A stretch of DNA of 64,000 bases from MADRE3 sp963718195. GTDB lineage: Bacteria; Desulfobacterota; Desulfobulbia; Desulfobulbales; Desulfocapsaceae. The stretch covers positions 744,001 to 808,000 of the forward strand of contig CAVQYQ010000005.1 of the NCBI GenBank assembly GCA_963718195.1, given 5' to 3'. A program made the translations under genes and the position numbers. Below, piece after piece: positions 16,269 through 24,876 of the stretch (the stretch's first letter is position 1; each line of letters starts with the position of its first letter). The notes beneath the pieces were generated by a model, which was given only the letters and a program-made list of their open reading frames with translations, searched no databases and was not told where the DNA came from.

Positions 16269-16850
16269 ATGAAAATTGGGTACGTGAGAATTTCATCGGT
16301 CAGCAAACGCCCCAGGTTGCAACGTGACTCTCTTGAAAAATTTGGTTGTGAACAAATATATACCGATATTTCATCAGATGACGAAGAATGCCCCGAACGC
16401 ACCCGAATGCTTGGTCATTTGAAAAAAGGAGATATCGTTGTGGTCTGGAGGTTGGACAGACTCGCCCATGACAGCAAACAACAGCTTCAGTTAGCCTTAA
16501 GCATCGAAGAACGCGGCATTTACCTTGTATCTCTTGAAGATAACATTGACACAAGAACTCCAGGTGGAAGTTTACAATTCAAAAAATCGATGCGGTGGGC
16601 GCTAAACAATGGTTTACCTGCGGGGACAGCCGTTATCTATGCCTGGCTCGAGGGGTATGGCCATATTAAAATTGAGAATTGCCGGACAGGGATCTCAGAC
16701 CTGGATGAAATTGCAGATAAAGCACTCGATCTCGTGGGAAGTGACAGCTTTGGCAGTTATCCTGGTTTTGATCTGGCAACCTGTCTAATCGATGCTTTCG
16801 GCGGTGAAATAGAGAGAATTGAATATGGCCCACCCCGTATGGAAGTCTAG
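16269..16850 (+). CDS. Resolvase-domain (serine recombinase N-terminal) protein without a DNA-binding domain
   Basis: The first ~115 residues match the catalytic domain of the resolvase/invertase family: MKIGYVRISS (R7 and nucleophile S9), LQRDSLEKFGCEQIYTD, PERTRMLGHLKKGD, VVVWRLDRLAHDS (R61, D63, R64), then GIYLVSLEDNIDTRTPGGSL. GGAGG sits before the ATG. The usual continuation, a long helix and helix-turn-helix, is absent. Instead there are ~80 residues (from RWALNNGLPAG to PPRMEV) that I do not recognise, acidic and with a DLDEIADKALDLVGSDS helix. The active-site residues look intact, but without the DNA-binding part it is unlikely to recombine on its own. It may be a regulatory derivative or a fusion to an unknown domain. 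Confidence 0.7.
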   Translation: MKIGYVRISSVSKRPRLQRDSLEKFGCEQIYTDISSDDEECPERTRMLGHLKKGDIVVVWRLDRLAHDSKQQLQLALSIEERGIYLVSLEDNIDTRTPGGSLQFKKSMRWALNNGLPAGTAVIYAWLEGYGHIKIENCRTGISDLDEIADKALDLVGSDSFGSYPGFDLATCLIDAFGGEIERIEYGPPRMEV

Positions 16851-16935
16851 CAGGTCATAGAGTCGTTCCCCAGAATGAGTGGTCTCTGACAGACATGAGC
16901 ATCCATACATCAAGAAAAAACTACCCTGGCAGCAG

Positions 16936-17733
16936 ATGAAATACGGTGCAATGAATTTTCCGATAACGCCTGTACTGGAAGAAATCGAAACGTTTTCTCG
17001 ATTGGGGTTCGACTATCTTGAACTGGCCATGGACCCTCCAATGGCCCATTACTCTGTTCTTGCCAGAATCAAAACTCATATTACTACTGCACTGAAGGAG
17101 AATCAATTAGGTTTAATCTGTCATTTACCCACGTTTGTATCTACTGCTGACCTGACTGATAGCATACGAAATGCGTCAATTTCGGAGATGCAGAATTCAT
17201 TAACATTGGCAGCAGATCTGGGTGCGAAAAAGGCGGTGCTTCACCCGAGTATGGTTGTCGGAATGGGAGGCTACGTCATGGACACCGTCAAAGAATATGC
17301 ATTAGACTTTTTATCCCAAATGACCGATTCTGCCAGTTCAATCGGCATTTCTCTTTGTCTGGAGAATATGTTTCCAAGAAACGTATTGGGGGTCGAGCCA
17401 TTTGAGTTCACAAAATTGTTAGGAACGTTTCCGACGCTGAAATTGACCTTGGACACGGGCCACGCGAATATCGCAGCTCATGGTAATGATCGAATGGATC
17501 AGTTTCTCGACCAATTTGGCCACCGGATCGGACATCTTCATTTCAGTGATAATCACGGCTACCGAGATGATCATCTTCCTATTGGCGACGGCATCATCAA
17601 TTTCCGCAGACTGATACGTGGCATAAAAAAATGCGGCTACGACGATACTCTCACCCTGGAGGTCTTTGACCCGAACCGCCAGAATCTCGTCAGCAGCCGT
17701 GAACAACTCTGCAAAATACTGCAAAGTGTGTAG
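16936..17733 (+). CDS. Sugar phosphate isomerase/epimerase-type TIM-barrel protein
   Basis: A 265-residue protein of the xylose-isomerase-like / AP-endonuclease-2 superfamily. I prefer the ATG at 16936 (MKYGAMNFP) over GTG 16879 because the first beta strand starts there. Metal-ligand-type segments are seen in order: a Glu in FDYLELAMDPP, LICHLPTFVS, KKAVLHPSMV, LCLENMF, LTLDTGHANIAAHG, GHLHFSDNHGYRDDHLPIGDGIINF and LTLEVFDP. These are the Glu/His/Asp ligands expected of the fold. Substrate unknown; typical members epimerise or isomerise keto sugars. The gap after the resolvase-domain gene is 85 bases, so they may share a transcript. Confidence 0.75.
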   Translation: MKYGAMNFPITPVLEEIETFSRLGFDYLELAMDPPMAHYSVLARIKTHITTALKENQLGLICHLPTFVSTADLTDSIRNASISEMQNSLTLAADLGAKKAVLHPSMVVGMGGYVMDTVKEYALDFLSQMTDSASSIGISLCLENMFPRNVLGVEPFEFTKLLGTFPTLKLTLDTGHANIAAHGNDRMDQFLDQFGHRIGHLHFSDNHGYRDDHLPIGDGIINFRRLIRGIKKCGYDDTLTLEVFDPNRQNLVSSREQLCKILQSV

Positions 17734-17840
17734 TTCTCAATCCCCACCTACGTTACCCTCCAATCGATAGGGCACATGCACAAAGGGCCATTATTTTCCA
17801 TTTGAGAGAGGAGATACATCAGGTGTGGGGTCGGCTTACA

Positions 17841-17886
17841 TTTCAAGAGATCACGGTGGTTCTCCTGCCCCCATGATCTCTTGAAA
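17841..17886. terminator. 13-bp stem-loop between convergent genes
   Basis: TTTCAAGAGATCA (17841-17853) and TGATCTCTTGAAA (17874-17886) form a perfect 13-bp stem around a 20-base loop. It lies between the TIM-barrel gene (plus) and the OmpA gene (minus), where a bidirectional terminator is expected, but T-tracts are short. Confidence 0.55.
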
Positions 17887-17914
17887 GTCGACGCCCTGTC
17901 AACTTAAGGACAGA

Positions 17915-18823
17915 TTACATCTTAGGGACAAACTCGACTCGTCTGTTTTTCTCCCGATTCGCTTCAGAATCGTTTGGATATGCGGGATTGGTTTCGCCAT
18001 ATCCCATGACATTCAGCCTGTTTGAATCAACTCCAACCTCGTTTACCAGAAAATCTCTGACAGCTTTAGCACGCCGTTCAGACAGCCCCAGGTTGTAGCT
18101 CTCAGGTCCCAGATCACACGTATACCCATTGATAGAAACGGTCATTGTCGGGTTGACCTCGAATACCTTTTTCGCACTGCTGAGTTTGGATTTGTATTCT
18201 TCCTTGACGACAGCCTTGTCAAAATCAAAGAGCATTTTGGCCGGGTATGACCAACAACCCCGTTCGTCTACCATGACTCCCTTGGGGGTGCCGGGGCAAG
18301 CGTCCATGTCATCGGTTACACCATCACCATCACTGTCACCAGGCATTGCATCGCCCTTGGCCATCACGACAGGAGCAGCTGCCATCGGCATGGTATAAGC
18401 ACTAAGGATTGTTTTCAACTCTTCAGCTCTATAGGCCCAATTCTGGCCAGCGAATACCACTTTATCGTTCCTGACAGAGGCATAGGTAACAGAACCCAGC
18501 TTTGCGCTGACTTCAGCAGGATTCAGCTCCAGTCCATAGGCAGTCAGGATAGCGTGATAGACAGCGGGTCGGTAGGCATAAGCGGTGTCGTTAAATCTCA
18601 CCTTGTCATCTGCTACCCTGGCATAGGTCGAAGGAGTACTGCCGGCTGCGTCAGCTGAGAGACTCAGGCCATACGCTTCGAGTACAGCGTTGAACATCCT
18701 GGAAGTGTAGGCATTATTTTCCTTCCCCCAAGGAATCGTTGCACCCTCGGGTGGCTCAATAGCCACCGCAGGAAAACTGATAAAACCGGTAATTAAAAGC
18801 AGTAAAAGTGTTTTTCTGATCAT
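17915..18823 (-). CDS. OmpA-family outer-membrane protein with a novel triple repeat
   Basis: A 302-residue protein with a signal peptide (residues 1-21, ending PAVA). Residues ~35-150 hold three copies of a ~46-residue repeat: each has a short AY(G/T)(L/M) turn (AYGL at 50, AYGL at 95, AYTM at 142) after an aromatic helix, and two copies share a VxxDKVxF strand. A thrombospondin type 3-like calcium loop follows (DSDGDGVTDDMDACPGTPKG, ~163-182). The OmpA C-terminal peptidoglycan-binding domain fills ~195-302 (LFDFDKAVV, SINGYTCDLG, NLGLSERRAKAVRDFL, VMGYGETNP, NRRVEF). A GAGGGGG ribosome site lies before the ATG. It tethers the outer membrane to the cell wall; the repeat's job is unknown. Confidence 0.85.
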   Translation of the reverse strand: MIRKTLLLLLITGFISFPAVAIEPPEGATIPWGKENNAYTSRMFNAVLEAYGLSLSADAAGSTPSTYARVADDKVRFNDTAYAYRPAVYHAILTAYGLELNPAEVSAKLGSVTYASVRNDKVVFAGQNWAYRAEELKTILSAYTMPMAAAPVVMAKGDAMPGDSDGDGVTDDMDACPGTPKGVMVDERGCWSYPAKMLFDFDKAVVKEEYKSKLSSAKKVFEVNPTMTVSINGYTCDLGPESYNLGLSERRAKAVRDFLVNEVGVDSNRLNVMGYGETNPAYPNDSEANREKNRRVEFVPKM

Positions 18824-19118
18824 GTAATAACCCCCTCGTCCGTTAAGGACTTCTTAGTACTCACAATGAATATGAGTCACACCGATGCCAGATTCACTGG
18901 TCTGGTATACAATTAATTCGATATGACGTCTGAAACTATTTGGAAATGAATTTTGACTTTCCAACTGAGAGAAATAATAAACAGTTATAATCGGTTATCA
19001 AGATTATTACTCAAATAAACTCAAAATTACTTAAAAAATACGGATACAGTCGTTTAATTAACCCAGACGCCAGTAAATTTAATACGGACGACCCTGTTTC
19101 GTGCTGGGTTGCTGCCAT

Positions 19119-19478
19119 TTAAAAAAGTTTGCTTCCTATTTTTGCATTCACAGCCGGTGATACAAATGTTGCTTCGCCGCTCTCGGCCTTGGGATACTGG
19201 ACACCGACAATCAGCACCTCCGAGATGACAGGCCCCATTTCCCTTGGCTCAAAATTGAGGACTCCAAGTACGAGTCTGTCTTTGACCTCCTCAACCGGGT
19301 GCTGAGTAAAGCGACCATAGCTTGTCCGCTTACCAAATTTTCCAAAATCAATCGTCATCTTGTAGGTCTGCTTATGCGTTCTCATTTCCAGTTCAACATC
19401 AACGACTTTGCCAACCCGGATGTCAAGTCTGCCAAAGGATTCGTCAAAGCAGACGACCGGTTTGATTTCTTTTCTCAT
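19119..19478 (-). CDS. tRNA-binding domain protein, CsaA/YgjH-like
   Basis: A 119-residue protein made of a single EMAP-II/CsaA-type OB-fold domain: FDESFGRLDIRVGKVVDVELEM at the start and the closing strand VLGVLNFEPREMGPVISEVLIVGV with PKAESGEATFVSPAV, as in CsaA and MetRS C-terminal domains. Members bind tRNA or act as export chaperones. An AGAGAGGG site is nine bases upstream of the ATG. It is divergent from the cytochrome gene at 19670. The gap from 18824 to 19118 (~295 bases) carries nothing I can name. Confidence 0.8.
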   Translation of the reverse strand: MRKEIKPVVCFDESFGRLDIRVGKVVDVELEMRTHKQTYKMTIDFGKFGKRTSYGRFTQHPVEEVKDRLVLGVLNFEPREMGPVISEVLIVGVQYPKAESGEATFVSPAVNAKIGSKLF

Positions 19479-19669
19479 TTGCTTGACCCTCTCTTTGGTA
19501 ATTTCCTGGTTAGGAACTTTTTGCAGTTACCCATACTTGCTTCAGCGCTCTTTTGCTTCCTATATGCCCGTTAAGAAAACTATTTGCAGTCCCGAGCGCT
19601 CTTTCATCTTTGCAGAACTGTATTATCGTTTTCGTGAATTGACAAGCGATAATTACAGGGTGAACTCCC

Positions 19670-20332
19670 ATGAAAAATCAGCATGGTATAAAGAAACAGC
19701 CACTTAAAAAGAACGTGTTCTGGCAGAAAATTGTCCTTCTTGCCCTGTTTTTAATGTTTTTGTCCGGTGCGTTAGCGATTCCATTCTACTTTGAAACAAT
19801 GACCCTGTGGTATAAAGTGGGTACAGATAAGACCCTGCTGCGTGGAGGCCAGGTGGCAGGGATGTTCGTTCTGGTTCTGCTATTTTCACAGATCGTCTTT
19901 GCGGTACGGGGTCAATTCCTTGAAAAACTTTTCGGTATAGCGGCGATGGCCAGATTTCATCGAATAAACGGGCTGGTCATCTTGGCCATGGCGATGTCCC
20001 ATGTTTTTCTTGTTCTGGCTCCAGAAGGTTTAAATAATCTTCCAATAGGCAAAAAATTCTGGCCGGAAATGGTTGGCGCTTTGCTTCTCATCATTATCTC
20101 GTCCATGGTTATCTCCAGCTATTTTCAGCAACGTCTCACGTTAAATTACAGCATCTGGCGCCCCGTTCACAAGACACTCGGTTACCTGAGTTTGATACTG
20201 TTGCCGATACATGTTCTTTTTGTCAGTGATTCGTTTGAACAAACCCCGCTTCGTGCCATACTCATAATGCTTACAATAATTTTATTTCTCTGGGTCATCA
20301 TCGAAAAGATCATGGTACGATTTCAAAGATAA
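19670..20332 (+). CDS. Ferric-reductase-like transmembrane haem protein
   Basis: A 220-residue membrane protein with six hydrophobic helices. Paired histidines on the central helices (FHRINGL, MSHVF, VHKTLGY, IHVLFV) match the haem ligands of the ferric reductase-like transmembrane domain (PF01794), the b-type haem unit of FRE/NOX and MsrQ proteins. The FAD- and NAD-binding domains of full ferric reductases are absent, so the electron donor is another protein. An AGGGTGA site is upstream of the ATG. The YceI gene follows 144 bases later on the same strand. Confidence 0.8.
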   Translation: MKNQHGIKKQPLKKNVFWQKIVLLALFLMFLSGALAIPFYFETMTLWYKVGTDKTLLRGGQVAGMFVLVLLFSQIVFAVRGQFLEKLFGIAAMARFHRINGLVILAMAMSHVFLVLAPEGLNNLPIGKKFWPEMVGALLLIIISSMVISSYFQQRLTLNYSIWRPVHKTLGYLSLILLPIHVLFVSDSFEQTPLRAILIMLTIILFLWVIIEKIMVRFQR

Positions 20333-20476
20333 CAGCCCATCAGAATTGTTTCATGTCAGAGCTTGTCCTCCTGGAAACACGAATTATTGTTTAATACCTA
20401 ACCAACAAAAACGACCGTTTACGGTTTTAAGAGTTGTGAGAAGAATCCTGTAGTAAACAAACAACTGGAGGTATCT

Positions 20477-21055
20477 ATGAAAACGTTTGCCACCGTTGGA
20501 ATACTGTGCATATCGCTCTTGTTAACTGGTCAAACCGTTTCAGGGGCAGCTCGTGAATGGACTGTCGATAATAGTCATTCAAATATCTATTTCAGCATCG
20601 ATCACATATTCTCAAAAGTAAGTGGACATTTTAATGAGTTCAAGATTGAGACAAATTTTGATCCGGACAACCTCAAGGAAAGCCGGTTTTATTTTGAAAT
20701 TTCAACTGACTCAATCGATACCAATATTCCGAAACGTGACAAACACCTGCAATCGGAAGACTTTTTTGATGCTGCCAAGCACCCATTGATCACTTTTGAA
20801 TCAAACGAGATTCGAAACGCTGGTGACGGGCTGTTCGAGGTAGAAGGTACATTGAATGTCAAGGGTACGGGTTATGACCTGCTGTTACCGTTAAAACTTG
20901 CTGGTATTGCTGACCATCCGATGGCCGAAGATAAAGAAGTTGCCGGGTTCAATGGCAGTGTAACGATTGACCGCCTTGCTCATGGCGTTGGTAACGGTAC
21001 TTTTTACAAGAAAGGCGTAGTCGGCAAGGACGTCATGAGTCCTTGTTTCCCTTGA
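20477..21055 (+). CDS. YceI-family lipid-binding protein with a frameshifted C-terminus
   Basis: A GGAGG site and a signal peptide (residues 1-25) start this secreted protein. The mature part matches YceI: EWTVDNSHSNIYFSIDHIFSKVSGHF, DSIDTNIPKRDKHLQSEDFFDAAKHP, and the late strands FEVEGTLNVKGTGYDLLLPL. YceI folds as a lipocalin-like barrel that carries polyisoprenoid lipids, often beside b-type cytochromes, as here. The final strand is wrong: the frame reads GKDVMSPCFP and stops at 21055, whereas the +1 frame reads VLVSLELLSPK and stops at 21074. Removing one base near 21035-21037 gives GKDVRVLVSLELLSPK, a proper YceI ending. Confidence 0.85.
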   Translation: MKTFATVGILCISLLLTGQTVSGAAREWTVDNSHSNIYFSIDHIFSKVSGHFNEFKIETNFDPDNLKESRFYFEISTDSIDTNIPKRDKHLQSEDFFDAAKHPLITFESNEIRNAGDGLFEVEGTLNVKGTGYDLLLPLKLAGIADHPMAEDKEVAGFNGSVTIDRLAHGVGNGTFYKKGVVGKDVMSPCFP

Positions 21056-21131
21056 ACTGCTGAGCCCAAAATAATTAACACGCTGCTACAACAGACCGTT
21101 ATCTTTGTCTGGATATACAATGCGGGCTCAA

Positions 21132-21172
21132 ATGACCAGGCGCATATCCAATCGATCATTGCTCCTGGTCAT
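21132..21172. terminator. Hairpin between the YceI and putA genes
   Basis: ATGACCAGG (21132-21140) and CCTGGTCAT (21164-21172) form a perfect 9-bp stem with a 23-base loop between convergent genes. No T-tract is present, so its strength as a terminator is unclear. Confidence 0.4.
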
Positions 21173-21231
21173 CCACCGGACTGATATGCATCAGTCACGC
21201 CGCAAGTGGTAATGCGATAGTCGCACACCAT

Positions 21232-24200
21232 CTACTCCAGCGCTCTTTCGCCCAGATTACCATAGCGGTGATAGCTGTCGCATATCGCCTGTTGCTGAAA
21301 ATACTGCAAGAGCTCAAGCCTTCCTTCCATATACACAGGTGCTCGTGATATATAAAATCCTGTTTCTGCAGCCGCCTCAAATACCTTTTCCGGTACCCTA
21401 CCTAGTGAACCATAACGGATTCTCCCCAGATTACTCATCTGTTGGATCAACTGTTCATCACTGATATCAGCCACGGTTAAGCCATCGAGAAACGCTCTGC
21501 CGTATCGGTCACCGAGAAAAGTGGTCACTTCGTTGACCATACCTGCAGGCTTGCTGATCCTGATGGAACAGCCGGCAATTTTTGCAGCCGCAACGCGAGC
21601 CAATGTATCAAAGAGAGTATCATCAGGATGTAGCCTGATCATCATTTCTTTAATCGGCAGGTACCTGAGGATATTGTCCTGTCCTCTCAGGTGAAAGTAA
21701 TCCTCCTCTAAAGAAAATTTTTCCTGCATCACGTAGAGGTAACTCTCTATCGCCCGTATTGTCTTGTAGATATCCATTTTCAGCGGTTGCAGTTTATTCC
21801 ATTGAATCAGCAGCCGCCATTCAGCTGCAAGCTGGTGCAGTTTATGATCCTGCTGAATAACACCGGTTTTAGGATAACCTCTCTCCTGCCAATGCATGAA
21901 CTGGGTCACATAATCAAGGCTGCCGGCCTTTAATCCTGGACCCAGAGCGGATTTGCCCATACCGCCGAAAGGCTGACGCAAGACGATTGCCCCTGTTGTA
22001 CCTCTGTTGATATAGAGGTTGCCTGCAAAAATCGACTCCTTCCATTTCAATTGCTCACGCTTGTCAAGACTTTCCAGACCACTGGTCAGGCCATAACCGG
22101 TCTGGTTGACCAGTGAAATCGCATCATCCAGGCTCTCTGCACGCATAACTCCCAGCAAGGGACCGAAAAATTCCGTCATATGGGTGTAGCTTCCAGGGGT
22201 AACCCCATACTTGATCCCGGGCGACCAGATATATGGATTGTTGTCTACTGTCGCCGGATTTAGTACCCACTCTTCGCCTGCTTCCAGGCTGGTCAGACCT
22301 TTTTTCAAATCACCGGCTGGCGGTTTGATCAGGGCGGCAACTTTATTGCTGAATTCCCAGGCAGAACCGACTTTCATGGATCGTGCCGCATCAACGAGCT
22401 GCTGCCTGAAATGGGGATCGTCGTAAATCGTTTTTTCCAGGATCAAAAGAGACGTCGCACTGCATTTCTGACCGCAATTACCGAACGCTGAGTGAATAAC
22501 GTTTTTTATTGCCTGATCACGATCAGCCATATCGGTTACAATGGTTGCATTTTTCCCACCCGTTTCTGCTGCAAGATAGACGCCAGGCGTCTGCCGGAGT
22601 ATGTCGATACCGGTGTCGGTTCCACCGGTCAAAATGATAAAGTCAATTTCTTCGCTTGCAGTAAGAATCGGACCGACATCTGCTCCCGAACATGGAATGA
22701 ACTGCAGTGTGTTCCGTGACACCCCCGCCCGCCAGAAACACTTACAGAGTTCCCAGGCAGACAGGACCGCATCTGAGGCAGGTTTAAAAATGACGGTATT
22801 GCCAGCAGCAAGTGCGGTAACGATACCGCCGCAGGGTATTGCTATTGGAAAATTCCATGGTGAGATGACCAATCCGACACCTCTGCCCTCCCCCTTTATG
22901 TTTTCGAGCTCAGCCAGTCGCTGCACGGAGAACGGGTAAAATTCCGCAAAATCTATCGCTTCGGATACCTCGACATCCATCTCAGTAAAAACTTTTCCCG
23001 TGTCTGCAACCGCTGCGCCAATAAGATCCCCCCGTGTTTTCCTTAACTCCATAGCCACCTCAGCAAGCACTTCATGGCGACGACTCGATGACAGCTCCCG
23101 CCATCCGTCCGGATCTTCTCTGGCAATACGCAGGCAATCACGTGCGTCCTGCTCGGTGGCTAAATGATAGTGGGCGACCTGGATCTGCTCACCATACTGA
23201 CATGAATCGATTATCTCTTTTTTCCGACGATCACCCCGTAACTCAACATCACCGATGACGGCAGGGATATCAATTGGCTCATTTTCCGGTGATTTCATCC
23301 AGCGATCTCGAATCCCTTCTGCCCACACCCGGTTAGCCGCAAGCGACCAGTCGGTATCAGGTTCATTGATAAAAGTATCGGTCTTTAGAGGAGAAACTGA
23401 TTTTTCAAAGACTTCACTGTTTCGATCCTGGATTCTGTTTGGGAAATTCTGTGCCTGCTGCTGTTTTAGACAGGAATCGAGAAATGTCTTTTTCAAATAT
23501 GACCATTCATCTGAAGAAACAGTTAGATCCGGTGAATATCTCAAAAAATTTTCTGGAGAGGTGTTTTCGTCAAGGCGTCTGATCAAATAGGCAATTGCAT
23601 TTATGAATTCCCCCCTGGAGGCAACAGGAGCGTAGAGCAACACATCGCCTGAGGTCTCCTGCAACGCCCTCCTGACATGATCGGCCATACCTTCGAGCAT
23701 CTCGAAATAGAAATACTCACGAACCTTGTTCTCCTCTGCAAGCACAGATGCATAGGCCAGCTCAAACAAATTGTGAGAACCAATGCCCAGATTGACTGCC
23801 TTGATATTTTCGGGCTCCATACCATAGGTAACCATTCGCTTATAATTTGCATCAACTTCAAGTTTGTTGTCGTAGGGTGCCAGAGGCCAGTTGGCAAGGG
23901 AGGACTCCACTTTCTCCATTTCCATGTTGGCGCCTTTGACAATTCGTAACTTGACCGGCGCCCCACCATTGGCGACCCGGTCCTTTGCCCATTTTGTCAA
24001 TTTCTCCTGCATCCTGAAGCTGTCAGGCAGGTAAGCCTGCAGAACAATTCCGGCAGAGTAATTCAGAAATTCAGGCTGCTCCAGCGTCGACACAAAGGCC
24101 TTATAGGTGATTGCAAGATCACGGTATTCTTCCATATCAAGGTTAACAAACTTAGCAATACGGCTACCATCGTTACGGACGAAGTAATGGGCTTTGGCAA

Positions 24201-24834
24201 CCCGGTATATTTCAGATAACCGATCTTTCAGCACAGCTACCGTTTCATCAAAGGCAAGTGAGTTAATCTGCGAATAGATCGTGGAAATTTTAATGGAGAT
24301 ATATTCAACATCGGGATCTTCCATATCCTTTTTATAGGTGACAAGCCTGTGTGCAGCTTCCCCTTCCCCCAGGACAGCCTCCCCGAGGTGGTTGATATTC
24401 ATTCGGATTCCCTGCTCTTTTCTCTTCTGCAGGTGGGCATGCAATTCCTTTTCTTCACCGGGAATAATTGCTCTGCTGCTGGCGTGACGCATTTGATCTA
24501 TCATGCGCGGTACGGCAAAAGATGAAAAATGTTTGCCGACACCAACAAACATCTGGATCAATAGTTTTTCTACCCTGTTGAAAAATTCAGGCACCCCTTC
24601 TTCTTCCATCAGGTTACTGATCTGGTCGGCCACACGCTTGGAGTCGCTTGACCGAAAACTTTGATCGATCATTTTTGAAAGAAGAACCTTATCATGCGGG
24701 TGGGTGAGCAACCGCTTCATCTGGTCCTGGATGTTTTTTTCTTCTTTGGTCAGCAGTTCATTAGCGCGGTTCTGCCAGGTTTCTGCCAGTGCAACTGCTT
24801 TATTGAAAAGGTGCTGAGTCTGTTGAGTTTCCAT
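21232..24834 (-). CDS. putA: Proline utilization A: proline dehydrogenase and glutamate-semialdehyde dehydrogenase
   Basis: A ~1,200-residue bifunctional enzyme that oxidises proline to glutamate. The N-terminal ~450 residues are the FAD proline dehydrogenase barrel (RMNINHLGEAVLG, ISIKISTIYSQI, LQAYLPDS, VKLRIVKGANMEMEK, NLGIGSHNLFE). Then comes the aldehyde dehydrogenase with SPWNFPIAIPCGG, GNTVIFKPAS, ILTGGTDTG, AAETGGKN and the catalytic cysteine in GNCGQKCSATS near residue 785. A further ~200 residues (with LRGQDNILRYLP) match the C-terminal domain of long PutA proteins. No N-terminal ribbon-helix-helix domain is present, so it is not a self-repressor; the adjacent FadR-type gene probably does that. 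Three ATGs follow GGAGAG; the third (24834) has the best spacing. Confidence 0.95.
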   Translation of the reverse strand: METQQTQHLFNKAVALAETWQNRANELLTKEEKNIQDQMKRLLTHPHDKVLLSKMIDQSFRSSDSKRVADQISNLMEEEGVPEFFNRVEKLLIQMFVGVGKHFSSFAVPRMIDQMRHASSRAIIPGEEKELHAHLQKRKEQGIRMNINHLGEAVLGEGEAAHRLVTYKKDMEDPDVEYISIKISTIYSQINSLAFDETVAVLKDRLSEIYRVAKAHYFVRNDGSRIAKFVNLDMEEYRDLAITYKAFVSTLEQPEFLNYSAGIVLQAYLPDSFRMQEKLTKWAKDRVANGGAPVKLRIVKGANMEMEKVESSLANWPLAPYDNKLEVDANYKRMVTYGMEPENIKAVNLGIGSHNLFELAYASVLAEENKVREYFYFEMLEGMADHVRRALQETSGDVLLYAPVASRGEFINAIAYLIRRLDENTSPENFLRYSPDLTVSSDEWSYLKKTFLDSCLKQQQAQNFPNRIQDRNSEVFEKSVSPLKTDTFINEPDTDWSLAANRVWAEGIRDRWMKSPENEPIDIPAVIGDVELRGDRRKKEIIDSCQYGEQIQVAHYHLATEQDARDCLRIAREDPDGWRELSSSRRHEVLAEVAMELRKTRGDLIGAAVADTGKVFTEMDVEVSEAIDFAEFYPFSVQRLAELENIKGEGRGVGLVISPWNFPIAIPCGGIVTALAAGNTVIFKPASDAVLSAWELCKCFWRAGVSRNTLQFIPCSGADVGPILTASEEIDFIILTGGTDTGIDILRQTPGVYLAAETGGKNATIVTDMADRDQAIKNVIHSAFGNCGQKCSATSLLILEKTIYDDPHFRQQLVDAARSMKVGSAWEFSNKVAALIKPPAGDLKKGLTSLEAGEEWVLNPATVDNNPYIWSPGIKYGVTPGSYTHMTEFFGPLLGVMRAESLDDAISLVNQTGYGLTSGLESLDKREQLKWKESIFAGNLYINRGTTGAIVLRQPFGGMGKSALGPGLKAGSLDYVTQFMHWQERGYPKTGVIQQDHKLHQLAAEWRLLIQWNKLQPLKMDIYKTIRAIESYLYVMQEKFSLEEDYFHLRGQDNILRYLPIKEMMIRLHPDDTLFDTLARVAAAKIAGCSIRISKPAGMVNEVTTFLGDRYGRAFLDGLTVADISDEQLIQQMSNLGRIRYGSLGRVPEKVFEAAAETGFYISRAPVYMEGRLELLQYFQQQAICDSYHRYGNLGERALE

Positions 24835-24876
24835 CATCATCTCTCCGCAAAAAAGTTATTTACATGTTGATATTAA

